A stretch of DNA of 28,917 nucleotides. It comes from a virus. Both the position numbers and the translations under genes were made by a program. Positions 14,211 through 19,336 of this stretch are shown here, in pieces. The notes below the pieces were generated by a model, which searched no databases, had not been told where the DNA came from, and worked only from the letters and a program-made list of their open reading frames with translations. The DNA is taken from IMG/VR virus record IMGVR_UViG_3300046003_001495, positions 1 through 28,917 of that record; one strand, 5' to 3'. Every line of letters starts with the position of its first letter. Within the stretch, counting starts at the first letter, position 1.

Positions 14211-14572
14211 AGTTCTGACATTATTAATAATTGATTTGTATTTTCTTTTTTAGCTTTCCGGATAGCCATATAAATGTTATTTGCAATTCGTTGTTTGAAT
14301 TCCATTGCAGCCTGCACAGTTGCAAAGTCTTCGCTCCAGTCTTCTGCTAATTTGCTTTTGTTCTTTAATCTTTCAACAATGCCAGAGATTATACTGGTTA
14401 TTTCGTGTACTTTGATGCCAAAGACCATAGCACATTCAACTGATGTTAGACCACTATTGTATTTTAGCCAGACATCCCAATGTTGTTGCGTTATTGTAGC
14501 AGGTTTTGGAACGTGAATGTATGAATCACAAATGGCTCTGCCAAGTTTGCGTTTAGTTTTAGTTTTTTGCAT
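14207..14572 (-). CDS. Helix-turn-helix protein, putative regulator
   Basis: 121 residues from ATG 14572, which overlaps the end of the previous gene by 14 bases; an upstream ATG at 14623 would need a much longer overlap. N-terminus is basic (MQKTKTKRKLGRAI). The segment ITQQHWDVWLKYNSGLTSVE, then CAMVFGIKVHEITSIISGIV looks like a sigma-region-4/LuxR-type HTH (helix, 'GLTSVECAMVFGI', recognition helix). It is followed by a helical C-terminus. It is coupled to the methyltransferase by ATGA. A role in early transcription control is plausible but inferred. Confidence 0.6.
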   Translation of the reverse strand: MQKTKTKRKLGRAICDSYIHVPKPATITQQHWDVWLKYNSGLTSVECAMVFGIKVHEITSIISGIVERLKNKSKLAEDWSEDFATVQAAMEFKQRIANNIYMAIRKAKKENTNQLLIMSEL

Positions 14573-14720
14573 TTTCCAAATTGAATTTAAGTAATACAAG
14601 TGCAGAATGTATGGCTTCTGCATTATGACCTTTGTACTTTAATATTGAGCCACGTTTTGGTTCAATGGCATTCGGGTTTGGTCTATAACCAAAGAGTAGT
14701 TTTTGAATTAGTGCTTTCAT
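14559..14720 (-). CDS. Small hypothetical protein
   Basis: 53 residues from ATG 14720. That start is preferred because the leader TAAAAACTAACAAA ends exactly there; nine further upstream codons merely translate the leader. Begins MKALIQKLLFGYRPNPNAIE and is basic. It is too short and plain for a functional call. Confidence 0.55.
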   Translation of the reverse strand: MKALIQKLLFGYRPNPNAIEPKRGSILKYKGHNAEAIHSALVLLKFNLENAKN

Positions 14721-14724
14721 TTTG

Positions 14725-14994
14725 TTAGTTTTTAGATATTTTATCAATAGTAATATTATACTTCATTAAATTGCTCATAAATTGATCTAATTCTTTAAGA
14801 GATTTTTTAACATAAAAAACTGATAATTTATTTTTCTTAATCCTAACATAAGATTCTAATATCTTAAATTCTAAATCTGTGCAATATTCAGTTATTGTTA
14901 CCCATCCATAAGTGTTTTCCTTGTGAGTTCCATTGTCTAAATGAAAGTTTTGTTGCTTTTCGTTAAATTCTAATCTAAATAATTTTTGTGTCAT
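14725..14994 (-). CDS. Hypothetical protein, first gene of the leftward early operon
   Basis: 89 residues from ATG 14994, placed at the leader TTAAAAACTAACAAT; a longer start at 15021 would translate the leader as KLLKTNN. Sequence MTQKLFRLEFNEKQQNFHLD then YGWVTITEYCTDLEFKI and a helical C-terminus (KKSLKELDQFMSNLMKY). Not recognised. It is the first gene leftward from the divergent promoter region. Confidence 0.6.
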   Translation of the reverse strand: MTQKLFRLEFNEKQQNFHLDNGTHKENTYGWVTITEYCTDLEFKILESYVRIKKNKLSVFYVKKSLKELDQFMSNLMKYNITIDKISKN

Positions 14995-15018
14995 ATTGTT
15001 AGTTTTTAAAAGTTTCGG

Positions 15019-15026
15019 CAAACCTA
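15019..15026 (-). promoter_or_regulatory. Candidate leftward early promoter (-7 element)
   Basis: TAGGTTTG on the minus strand fits TAnnTTTG and lies 25 bases from the ATG at 14994. The DNA 19-21 bases upstream is T-rich but lacks TTTG. It overlaps the spacing range of the rightward promoter, so the two may be co-regulated. Confidence 0.5.
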
Positions 15027-15050
15027 CTATAAATTTTTATTAAAATAAAA

Positions 15051-15081
15051 TTGTTTGTTAATTATTTTTGTTTTATATTTG
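15051..15081 (+). promoter_or_regulatory. Rightward promoter for the accessory/lysis operon
   Basis: TTG (15051-15053), 20-base spacer, TATATTTG (15074-15081). This is a good Bacteroidota-type match and the expected start of transcription lies near 15088, with the first ATG at 15104. With 15019-15026 it makes a divergent promoter pair in an 109-base gap. Confidence 0.65.
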
Positions 15082-15103
15082 CCAAAATTTAAAACTAATA
15101 ACT

Positions 15104-15271
15104 ATGGAAACAACATTAACATTGCATTGGGAGTATGAAGAAGATGACCGCGAAAACAACATTAGAGGCGGTTGGGTGCTTACCGACATCACGAATGGAA
15201 AAACACCAGTACATTTGAGCCCTAAATTAGAACAATTATTAAACGAAGAATTAGATCCCGAAAACTTATAA
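15104..15271 (+). CDS. Small acidic hypothetical protein
   Basis: 55 residues from ATG 15104 (METTLTLHWEYEEDDRENN). An upstream in-frame TTG at 15068 would start inside the promoter, so it is rejected. Acidic, probably a single strand-rich domain (GGWVLTDITNGKTPVHLSP). Not recognised. First gene of the plus-strand operon. Confidence 0.6.
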   Translation: METTLTLHWEYEEDDRENNIRGGWVLTDITNGKTPVHLSPKLEQLLNEELDPENL

Positions 15272-15273
15272 TT

Positions 15274-15465
15274 ATGAAAACAAAACTATCACTTATCTTA
15301 TGGGCATTATCAGCCCTATTTATGTCATTTTGGGCAATCAAATTCGCAATGACTGGAGTTTTCTTTGGCAATTCCGAGTTGCTTACGTTTACACTATCCT
15401 TTTGTGCCTCGCTAACAAGTGCGGTGTGCGGAGCAGGTTTTATGCAGCAATGGCTTAAGAAATGA
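15274..15465 (+). CDS. Small two-helix membrane protein
   Basis: 63 residues. Two hydrophobic segments are visible, LSLILWALSALFMSFWAIKF and LLTFTLSFCASLTSAVCGAG, joined by a short loop, with a basic end (QQWLKK). It sits at the start of the operon that ends in lysis genes, so a holin-like or superinfection-exclusion role is possible; no family is recognised. The stop overlaps the next start as ATGA. Confidence 0.6.
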   Translation: MKTKLSLILWALSALFMSFWAIKFAMTGVFFGNSELLTFTLSFCASLTSAVCGAGFMQQWLKK

Positions 15466-15878
15466 AACTATTTTACAAACCTACCAAGTTAACCTGCGAA
15501 TTTATTGTACCTGATATCGCGAAAAGCGAAGGAGTGCAGAAAGTCATAGGCTTTTCAAGAGGTTGGCATCACTGGAATAGCATTAGGTTAGGCATCCGCA
15601 AAGAAGACACTTACATTGTGCTATATTTCTATGCGTATATTAATGGAAAAAGAGTTATCCAGCGTTTAGGCAGATTCGAGATTGGCGAAAAGGTATCGGT
15701 TGCGTTGCACTGGGGATATTACATTGAATGTAAAGCTAACGATGGTTATGCTTTTAGAGTAGCACCAAAGCGTTCATTTCCGATTGGTTACCAACTTAAC
15801 AGTTACGCAGAGAAAGATGGTGTAGAGGGCATAGAAGTGCCTATGGATATTAAGATAATGAATTTAAGGATTTATTAA
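15462..15878 (+). CDS. Hypothetical protein preceding the cassette array
   Basis: 138 residues, not recognised. Strand-rich and aromatic (FSRGWHHWNSIRLGIRKED, YIVLYFYAYINGKRVIQRL, ALHWGYYIECKANDGYAFRV). Its TAA stop (15876-15878) lies inside the xxxxAAC core of the first attC-like site, so any cassette exchange occurs directly behind this gene. Probably a resident phage gene, because no GTT-type core matching its 3' end was found upstream. Confidence 0.6.
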   Translation: MKLFYKPTKLTCEFIVPDIAKSEGVQKVIGFSRGWHHWNSIRLGIRKEDTYIVLYFYAYINGKRVIQRLGRFEIGEKVSVALHWGYYIECKANDGYAFRVAPKRSFPIGYQLNSYAEKDGVEGIEVPMDIKIMNLRIY

Positions 15879-16005
15879 CGGTTGGCAGCTAAACGAGGTG
15901 GCTGATTAATACCTCGAAACTTAATACGAAGAACAATGGATAATTTAAACAACAAACTTTCAGACGAAGCACAAAGCCAGCCATCTTGTTTAGGTGCTGT
16001 TAGCA
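15873..16005 (+). repeat. attC-like recombination site A
   Basis: Imperfect long palindrome. Left core TATTAAC (15873-15879), left arm through 15904, loop of 73 bases, right arm 15978-15998 and right core GTTAGCA (15999-16005). Arms pair as CTAAACGAGGTGGCTG against CAGCCATCTTGTTTAG with two mismatches, plus GGCAGC against GGTGCTG near the cores. Overall length 133 bases is in the usual attC range. The cores do not match each other, as expected when the left one belongs to the upstream cassette. The start codon of the next ORF (15936) is in the loop. Confidence 0.75.
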
Positions 16006-16226
16006 GTAGGTTTTTCTTTTTTGTATATTCCTATTGGTGTGAAAATCGAGAAGGAAAAGGAAACTTGTGTATAAAATCAAAAGGTTTCCCAAAGCAAGAA
16101 TATGTAAAAGCTAAAGCTATTGAGCAAGTTTCTAATAGATACGATGAGCCTATGTGGAAAATATCGGCTGTAATTGAAAGTTGGATTGAAATGTCAAAAG
16201 AGGATTATGCAGAATGGTTGTCATAA
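15936..16226 (+). CDS. Cassette-encoded hypothetical protein 1
   Basis: 96 residues. The first 22 residues (MDNLNNKLSDEAQSQPSCLG then AV) are encoded by attC-like site A; the remaining part belongs to the cassette that begins at the GTT core (15999). The cassette part (VYSYWCENREGKGNLCIKSK, then AEWLS at the end) has aromatic residues, two cysteines and a helix (EYVKAKAIEQVSNRY), perhaps a small alpha/beta fold. No family is recognised. It ends 10 bases before the core of site B. It has no promoter of its own and is co-oriented with the operon, as cassette genes normally are. Confidence 0.6.
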   Translation: MDNLNNKLSDEAQSQPSCLGAVSSRFFFFVYSYWCENREGKGNLCIKSKGFPKQEYVKAKAIEQVSNRYDEPMWKISAVIESWIEMSKEDYAEWLS

Positions 16227-16359
16227 ACTTACTGCTAACGTGATGCAGCTACCAGAAGGGCGGGATTTAGAAAACGAAATTATCAATTTAAAAATAAAAT
16301 TATGTTAGAAAACGAAAATATCAATGAACTACAGAACCCCGCCTTTTTGGTAGGTGCTG
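16000..16359 (+). mobile_element. Integron-like gene cassette 1 (360 bp)
   Basis: Boundaries are placed at the G/TT crossovers of sites A and B. The cassette starts GTTAGCAGTAGG (15999-) and its far end carries CTTACTGCTAAC (…16239): GTTAGCA and TGCTAAC are exact reverse complements and the match extends to 10 bases (GTTAGCAGTA). In integrons the left core of a cassette's attC is complementary to the first bases of that same cassette, exactly what is seen. It contains one short promoterless ORF in the array direction. No integrase gene is visible in the window. Confidence 0.7.
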
Positions 16360-16365
16360 TTATGT
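16233..16365 (+). repeat. attC-like recombination site B
   Basis: Left core TGCTAAC (16233-16239), left arm GTGATGCAGCTACCAGAAGGGCGGG split over 16240-16264, loop with the next start codon (16302), right arm 16337-16358 (CCCCGCCTTTTTGG then TAGGTGCT), right core GTTATGT (16359-16365). TACCAGAAGGGCGGG pairs with CCCGCCTTTTTGGTA with two mismatches. It has the same length as site A (133 bases) and the same TAGGTGCTGTTA right end, although the arm sequences differ, which is how attC sites behave: structure and cores conserved, arms variable. Confidence 0.75.
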
Positions 16366-16523
16366 GCAGTGTTTGTGAAGGAACTGGAACATTGACTGAA
16401 CCCGATTGCTGTTGGAATGTAGATTATATTCAAAAATACGGAAGCTGTTGCGGAAACCCTAACCCTATTCAAGTTCAATGCAAGTATTGTCATGGCGAAG
16501 GGTTCTTTAAACATTGCACATAA
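16302..16523 (+). CDS. Cassette-encoded zinc-finger protein with two CxxCxGxG motifs
   Basis: 73 residues. The first 20 (MLENENINELQNPAFLVGAV) are encoded by attC-like site B; the GTT core is codon 20. The cassette-encoded rest has CSVCEGTGTL and CKYCHGEGFF, two DnaJ-type CxxCxGxG zinc-binding motifs, with CCWN and SCCGNPNP between them. A small zinc-binding protein, perhaps a chaperone adaptor or RNA/DNA-binding factor; function unknown. Its stop codon (16521-16523) lies within the core at the end of cassette 2. Confidence 0.65.
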   Translation: MLENENINELQNPAFLVGAVMCSVCEGTGTLTEPDCCWNVDYIQKYGSCCGNPNPIQVQCKYCHGEGFFKHCT

Positions 16524-16524
16524 C
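16360..16524 (+). mobile_element. Integron-like gene cassette 2 (visible part)
   Basis: Starts at the crossover of site B with GTTATGTGCAGTG (16359-). Its far end is CATTGCACATAAC (16512-16524), the reverse complement at 12 of 13 positions, including a perfect 7-base core pair (GTTATGT / ACATAAC). The remainder of its attC (site C) is degenerate: left-arm-like TAACATATATGCGCTAC follows at 16525, and a right-end-like GTGCGTGTTATGG occurs at 16679-16691, but the arms pair poorly. The right boundary is therefore left open. Confidence 0.6.
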
Positions 16525-16532
16525 TAACATAT

Positions 16533-16667
16533 ATGCGCTACATTTACACGCTTATACTACAACCTATCCGTTTCTTAATAATAATAATGTGGTTGCTATT
16601 CAATAGTTGCCACGTAAGTAAAGAAGTAAAAATGATTCGTAAAATGACTAAATGTAATTATATATGA
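16533..16667 (+). CDS. Small lipoprotein (44 residues), possible outer-membrane spanin or exclusion factor
   Basis: Short ORF starting MRYIYTLILQPIRFLIIIMW and then LLFNSC. The hydrophobic signal ends in a lipobox (LFNS followed by Cys 26), after which only 18 mostly polar residues remain (HVSKEVKMIRKMTKCNYI). It lies upstream of the endolysin gene and close behind the cassette array. Tiny phage lipoproteins of this shape include Rz1-type o-spanins and superinfection-exclusion proteins; which one cannot be told. It may instead be a chance ORF in the remnant of site C, although the lipobox makes that less likely. Confidence 0.5.
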   Translation: MRYIYTLILQPIRFLIIIMWLLFNSCHVSKEVKMIRKMTKCNYI

Positions 16668-16735
16668 AACAAAATAGTTGTGCGTGTTATGGCTCAAATG
16701 ACATACACGAATGCTATTGTTTAAAAAATAATAAT

Positions 16736-16984
16736 ATGAAACAAACAGCAATGCAGATTTTATTTGACAGAAATCAAGAAATAATTGATAAACTTGAATT
16801 TACATCAAACCCTTTTCAAGTAGAGTATCGAAAAGCATTAGTTAGTGTTAATGATGACATCGCAACCGAACTGTTAGCAATGGAAAAAAAGCAGATAATT
16901 GATACTTATAGAAAAGGCTTTATGTCAGATGATATTAAATTAGCAGATGATTACTACAACGAAAATTATAACAAAACAATATGA
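16736..16984 (+). CDS. Phage hypothetical protein (TAMQxL...YYNETY-type)
   Basis: 82 residues from ATG 16736 (MKQTAMQILFDRNQEIIDKL). A longer form from 16664 is open but adds a Cys-rich stretch from the degenerate site C and is not preferred. Helical, ending with ELLAMEKKQIIDTYRKGF and ADDYYNENYNKTI. This pattern (TAM..L, lL..EK.qI..ay..g, YYn.tY) is a recurrent unknown family in Bacteroidota phages and conjugative elements, in my recollection. Function is unknown. Its stop overlaps the endolysin start as ATGA. Confidence 0.65.
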   Translation: MKQTAMQILFDRNQEIIDKLEFTSNPFQVEYRKALVSVNDDIATELLAMEKKQIIDTYRKGFMSDDIKLADDYYNENYNKTI

Positions 16985-17403
16985 AACCAAAAGATGAAAG
17001 TAAGCCATACGAATCGAGATTAATTGAGGATTTACACCCAACACTTTCTAATGCGTACAAGAAAGCAGAAGCGCAATTCAATGCAACACACAACGATGTT
17101 CACGTGATCATAGTTTGCACTTACAGAAACAATGCAATGCAGGAAGTTTATTATCATAAGCGACCGAAAATCACGCAAGCCAGAGCCTCGCAGTCACCCC
17201 ATAACCACTACCCTTCCAGAGCCTTTGACATAGCATTTGTAAAGGTTGGTAAACGTGAGTTAGACTACTCTGCAAAGCATTTCAAAGAGTTTTGGGAATT
17301 GCTGCAAACACATAGCAACAAGCTAACTTGGGGTGGTAATTTTAAATCGTTCAAGGATTTACCCCACTACGAATTAACTAACTGGAAAATGACAATCGTA
17401 TGA
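16981..17403 (+). CDS. Endolysin, M15-family peptidase (L-alanyl-D-glutamate type)
   Basis: 140 residues. Zinc and catalytic motifs of the VanY/M15 family: SPHNHYPSRAFDIAF (His 74 or 76 and Asp 83) and DLPHYEL (His 129 with Glu 131). The fold is complete without a cell-wall-binding domain, as is usual for endolysins of phages of Gram-negative hosts. It would cleave peptidoglycan cross-bridge peptides at lysis. No signal peptide is present, so it depends on a holin, candidates for which are at 18406 and 19337-19712. Confidence 0.88.
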   Translation: MKPKDESKPYESRLIEDLHPTLSNAYKKAEAQFNATHNDVHVIIVCTYRNNAMQEVYYHKRPKITQARASQSPHNHYPSRAFDIAFVKVGKRELDYSAKHFKEFWELLQTHSNKLTWGGNFKSFKDLPHYELTNWKMTIV

Positions 17404-17585
17404 CACGCAACACACGCTACACTAATGGCACAGAGGTTATAACTTTTGTTAAGATTGATTTTATTGCAATCGGTGGTCGCAAGATTGACCACGTTTACTT
17501 TAGGCGAAAAGATAAACACGATTTGATAATGCCTTTGGTGGAATGGAATATTAAGGGTAAATTTGAATGGGAAATAATTAATTGA
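17400..17585 (+). CDS. Small hypothetical protein between endolysin and PAPS-reductase-like gene
   Basis: 61 residues, overlapping the endolysin stop as ATGA and ending in TGATG with the next gene. Strand-rich and basic (ITFVKIDFIAIGGRKIDHVY, then MPLVEWNIKGKFEWEI). Not recognised. It is probably co-translated with its neighbours. Confidence 0.55.
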   Translation: MTRNTRYTNGTEVITFVKIDFIAIGGRKIDHVYFRRKDKHDLIMPLVEWNIKGKFEWEIIN

Positions 17586-18394
17586 TGAAAACAATAAATA
17601 GTTTAAGCGGAGGTAAAACCTCAAGTTATTTAGCAGCCCATTACCCTGCTGATTATAATCTATTTGCTCTTGTTAAAATTGATGATGTAAAATGCGCCCC
17701 AAAAGACAAAGCACTTGTAAAATTTATATCCGATAAAATAGGAGAAGAATTTATTGCAACTGCTGAATCTGATATGACACTAAAAGCAGTTATTGACTTG
17801 GAGCAAATGATAGGTCAAGAAATTATTTGGGTACACGGACTATCATTTGAGAAAATGATGAAAAAGAAAAGTGCAATGCCAAATATGGAGTGGAGGTTTT
17901 GCACAACTGAAATGAAGATGAGACCTATATTTGATTGGTGGTTTAAAAACATAAATGAAAAGTGTAAAATGGGCATAGGTTTCAGATACGATGAATTGGA
18001 ACGAGCAAGCAGATTGTCAACTACATTTAAGGGCATTATAGGAAAGTCAAAAAATGGCAATAGAAATAAGTGGGGTGAGTTAGAATGGAGGGAGGGTTAT
18101 TTTCCATTGATTGAAAATAAAGTTACTCATTTGCAAGTAAAAAAATGGGCTGATTCAACAAACTTAATTTTTCCATCTGATTCAAATTGCGTTGGTTGTT
18201 TTCATAAGCCATTACAACAATTGCGTAAAAATTGGGATTTAGAAACTGAAAAGATGCAATGGTTTTCAGACCAAGAAAAAAAGGCTAAATGGAAAAAAGA
18301 GGCTACCTTTGCACAAATAAAAACAATAGGTTTGCAACAAGACTTTAACTTTGGCACTGGAAGCGGTTGTCAAGCAGGTTTTTGCACTGATTAA
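17585..18394 (+). CDS. PAPS-reductase-like / N-type ATP pyrophosphatase (PP-loop) protein
   Basis: 269 residues from ATG 17585 (TGATG overlap). The N-terminal SLSGGKTSSYLA (about residues 6-17) is the SGGKxS PP-loop that binds and adenylates with ATP, as in CysH, DndC and related phage 'phosphoadenosine phosphosulfate reductase' proteins. Further Cys-containing motifs: WRFCTTEMK (about 100-108), DSNCVGCFHKP (about 202-212) and GSGCQAGFC at the very end; together they could hold an Fe-S cluster as in DndC or related enzymes. Substrate is unknown. Such genes in phages are often linked to modification of DNA or small molecules. It lies between lysis genes, so it is an insertion of a metabolic or modification gene. 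Confidence 0.8.
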   Translation: MKTINSLSGGKTSSYLAAHYPADYNLFALVKIDDVKCAPKDKALVKFISDKIGEEFIATAESDMTLKAVIDLEQMIGQEIIWVHGLSFEKMMKKKSAMPNMEWRFCTTEMKMRPIFDWWFKNINEKCKMGIGFRYDELERASRLSTTFKGIIGKSKNGNRNKWGELEWREGYFPLIENKVTHLQVKKWADSTNLIFPSDSNCVGCFHKPLQQLRKNWDLETEKMQWFSDQEKKAKWKKEATFAQIKTIGLQQDFNFGTGSGCQAGFCTD

Positions 18395-18405
18395 AAAACT
18401 AAACT

Positions 18406-18660
18406 ATGAATCTAAAACAAAAGTACAGAAGCCCAGACAACAAGCAACTGAAGAAGATTGCGGATTATTTAATCTATGTTCTATTGCCTTTTATTCAAAC
18501 ATCGTTAGCACTCGCAGAAACGCAAGGTCTAATCAGTTTAAAGCAAGCCTTTTGGGGTGGCTTGGCAGCTACGTTCTTGTTGATTAATACTAAATTCTTA
18601 ACTAAATTCACAACCGAAACACCTGCAAGAACTGCGGTTATTGATGGGGATGGGTGTTAA
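18406..18660 (+). CDS. Holin candidate
   Basis: 84 residues with two hydrophobic helices (YLIYVLLPFIQTSLALAETQ and QAFWGGLAATFLLINTKFL) and a basic N-terminus (NLKQKYRSPDNKQLKK). Size, topology and position three genes after the endolysin and directly before a spanin-like gene fit a class II holin. Leader AAAAAACTAAACT precedes the ATG, similar to the early leaders. No family is recognised. Confidence 0.6.
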   Translation: MNLKQKYRSPDNKQLKKIADYLIYVLLPFIQTSLALAETQGLISLKQAFWGGLAATFLLINTKFLTKFTTETPARTAVIDGDGC

Positions 18661-18670
18661 AATAAACAAT

Positions 18671-19237
18671 ATGAAAACACAACACCAACTTATCACATTC
18701 GCAGCACTATGCTTATTGTTAATTATCGGTCTTAACCATTGCGCAAAGGAGAAACCCAAACCGATTCCATTCGACTACAAGACCGAAGCGGAAATGATTA
18801 AAAAACAATTCGGTATTGAGCAGGCAATTCTACTCAATCAGTTAGAATCAGTTAACCGAAGATTGCAAGTTGCCAACAATGCAAAAGATTCGATTAGAAA
18901 GCGTGAAATATCATTGACTAACACTAACATAGCTTTATTAAAGAAACTGCGTGACAAGTTGCCAAAAGAGTGTGATACTGTCTTTGTTCTATGTGATGAG
19001 ATTATCAATGTTAAAGATTCAAGTTATGCTGCGTTGTTTAATGCGTTTCAGTTGTGTGATTCGGTTTCAACTATTAAGGATTCTTTAATAGTTAACTACA
19101 AAGCGGAGAATGTTACCGATAGCACTCTGTTAGTGATAAGTAAACAAGAAACAAAGCAACAAAGGAGAGGTAAAGTAGCATCGTGGTGTGTTGGTGGGGC
19201 TATGTTTTTATTGTGGTTAGTTGTGGGATTAAAATAG
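18671..19237 (+). CDS. Spanin-like protein: N-terminal signal/anchor, coiled coil, C-terminal TM segment
   Basis: 188 residues from ATG 18671 (MKTQHQLITFAALCLLLIIG). The N-terminus is a hydrophobic signal or anchor with a Cys at its end (GLNHCAKEKPKP; His before Cys is not a good lipobox). Next comes a long helical, coiled-coil-like stretch (EMIKKQFGIEQAILLNQLES through LTNTNIALLKKLRDK), then a second helical part and a clear C-terminal membrane segment (ASWCVGGAMFLLWLVVGL). Two membrane anchors with a periplasmic coiled coil between them is the plan of a unimolecular spanin such as T1 gp11. It follows the holin candidate and is the last plus-strand gene. The weak lipobox leaves room for an ordinary membrane protein. 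Confidence 0.55.
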   Translation: MKTQHQLITFAALCLLLIIGLNHCAKEKPKPIPFDYKTEAEMIKKQFGIEQAILLNQLESVNRRLQVANNAKDSIRKREISLTNTNIALLKKLRDKLPKECDTVFVLCDEIINVKDSSYAALFNAFQLCDSVSTIKDSLIVNYKAENVTDSTLLVISKQETKQQRRGKVASWCVGGAMFLLWLVVGLK

Positions 19238-19239
19238 TT

Positions 19240-19259
19240 TGTTCACGAATTCGTGAACA
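19240..19259. promoter_or_regulatory. Perfect 20-bp palindrome, likely operator
   Basis: TGTTCACGAATTCGTGAACA reads the same on both strands with no loop, three bases after the last plus-strand stop. Loop-less perfect palindromes are typical of homodimeric repressor or activator sites rather than terminators, and no T-tract follows. It lies 15 bases before a TATCTTTG element, so it would cover the -33 region of that promoter. Confidence 0.6.
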
Positions 19260-19274
19260 TTTAAAATAATATAC

Positions 19275-19282
19275 TATCTTTG
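19275..19282 (+). promoter_or_regulatory. Candidate -7 element between palindrome and terminator
   Basis: TATCTTTG matches TAnnTTTG. There is no TTTG 19-21 bases upstream; instead the 20-bp palindrome occupies that place. A transcript starting near 19288 would meet the hairpin at 19308-19335 after about 20 bases. Confidence 0.35.
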
Positions 19283-19307
19283 CCTCGTTCAGTGTTAGTT
19301 ATTAGGT

Positions 19308-19335
19308 AAAGCCCTTGCAGAAATGTGAGGGCTTT
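19308..19335 (+). terminator. Terminator hairpin between convergent operons
   Basis: AAAGCCCT (19308-19315) pairs with AGGGCTTT (19328-19335) around a 12-base loop, followed on the plus strand by GTTATTTAT. It lies between the plus-strand lysis operon and the end of the minus-strand tail operon (stop at 19337-19339), so it can serve both; the minus side has no T-tract beyond the stem. Confidence 0.65.
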
Positions 19336-19336
19336 G

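Noticed and set aside
16525-16691. Complete third attC-like site (C) closing cassette 2
   Set aside because: The left core and left arm are present, and a right-end-like GTGCGTGTTATGG exists, but the arms pair poorly and no downstream core matches GTTATGG; only the left half is claimed.
16664-16735. Extended N-terminus (Cys-rich) of the gene at 16736
   Set aside because: It would encode the remnant of site C; ATG 16736 starts the recognisable conserved part.
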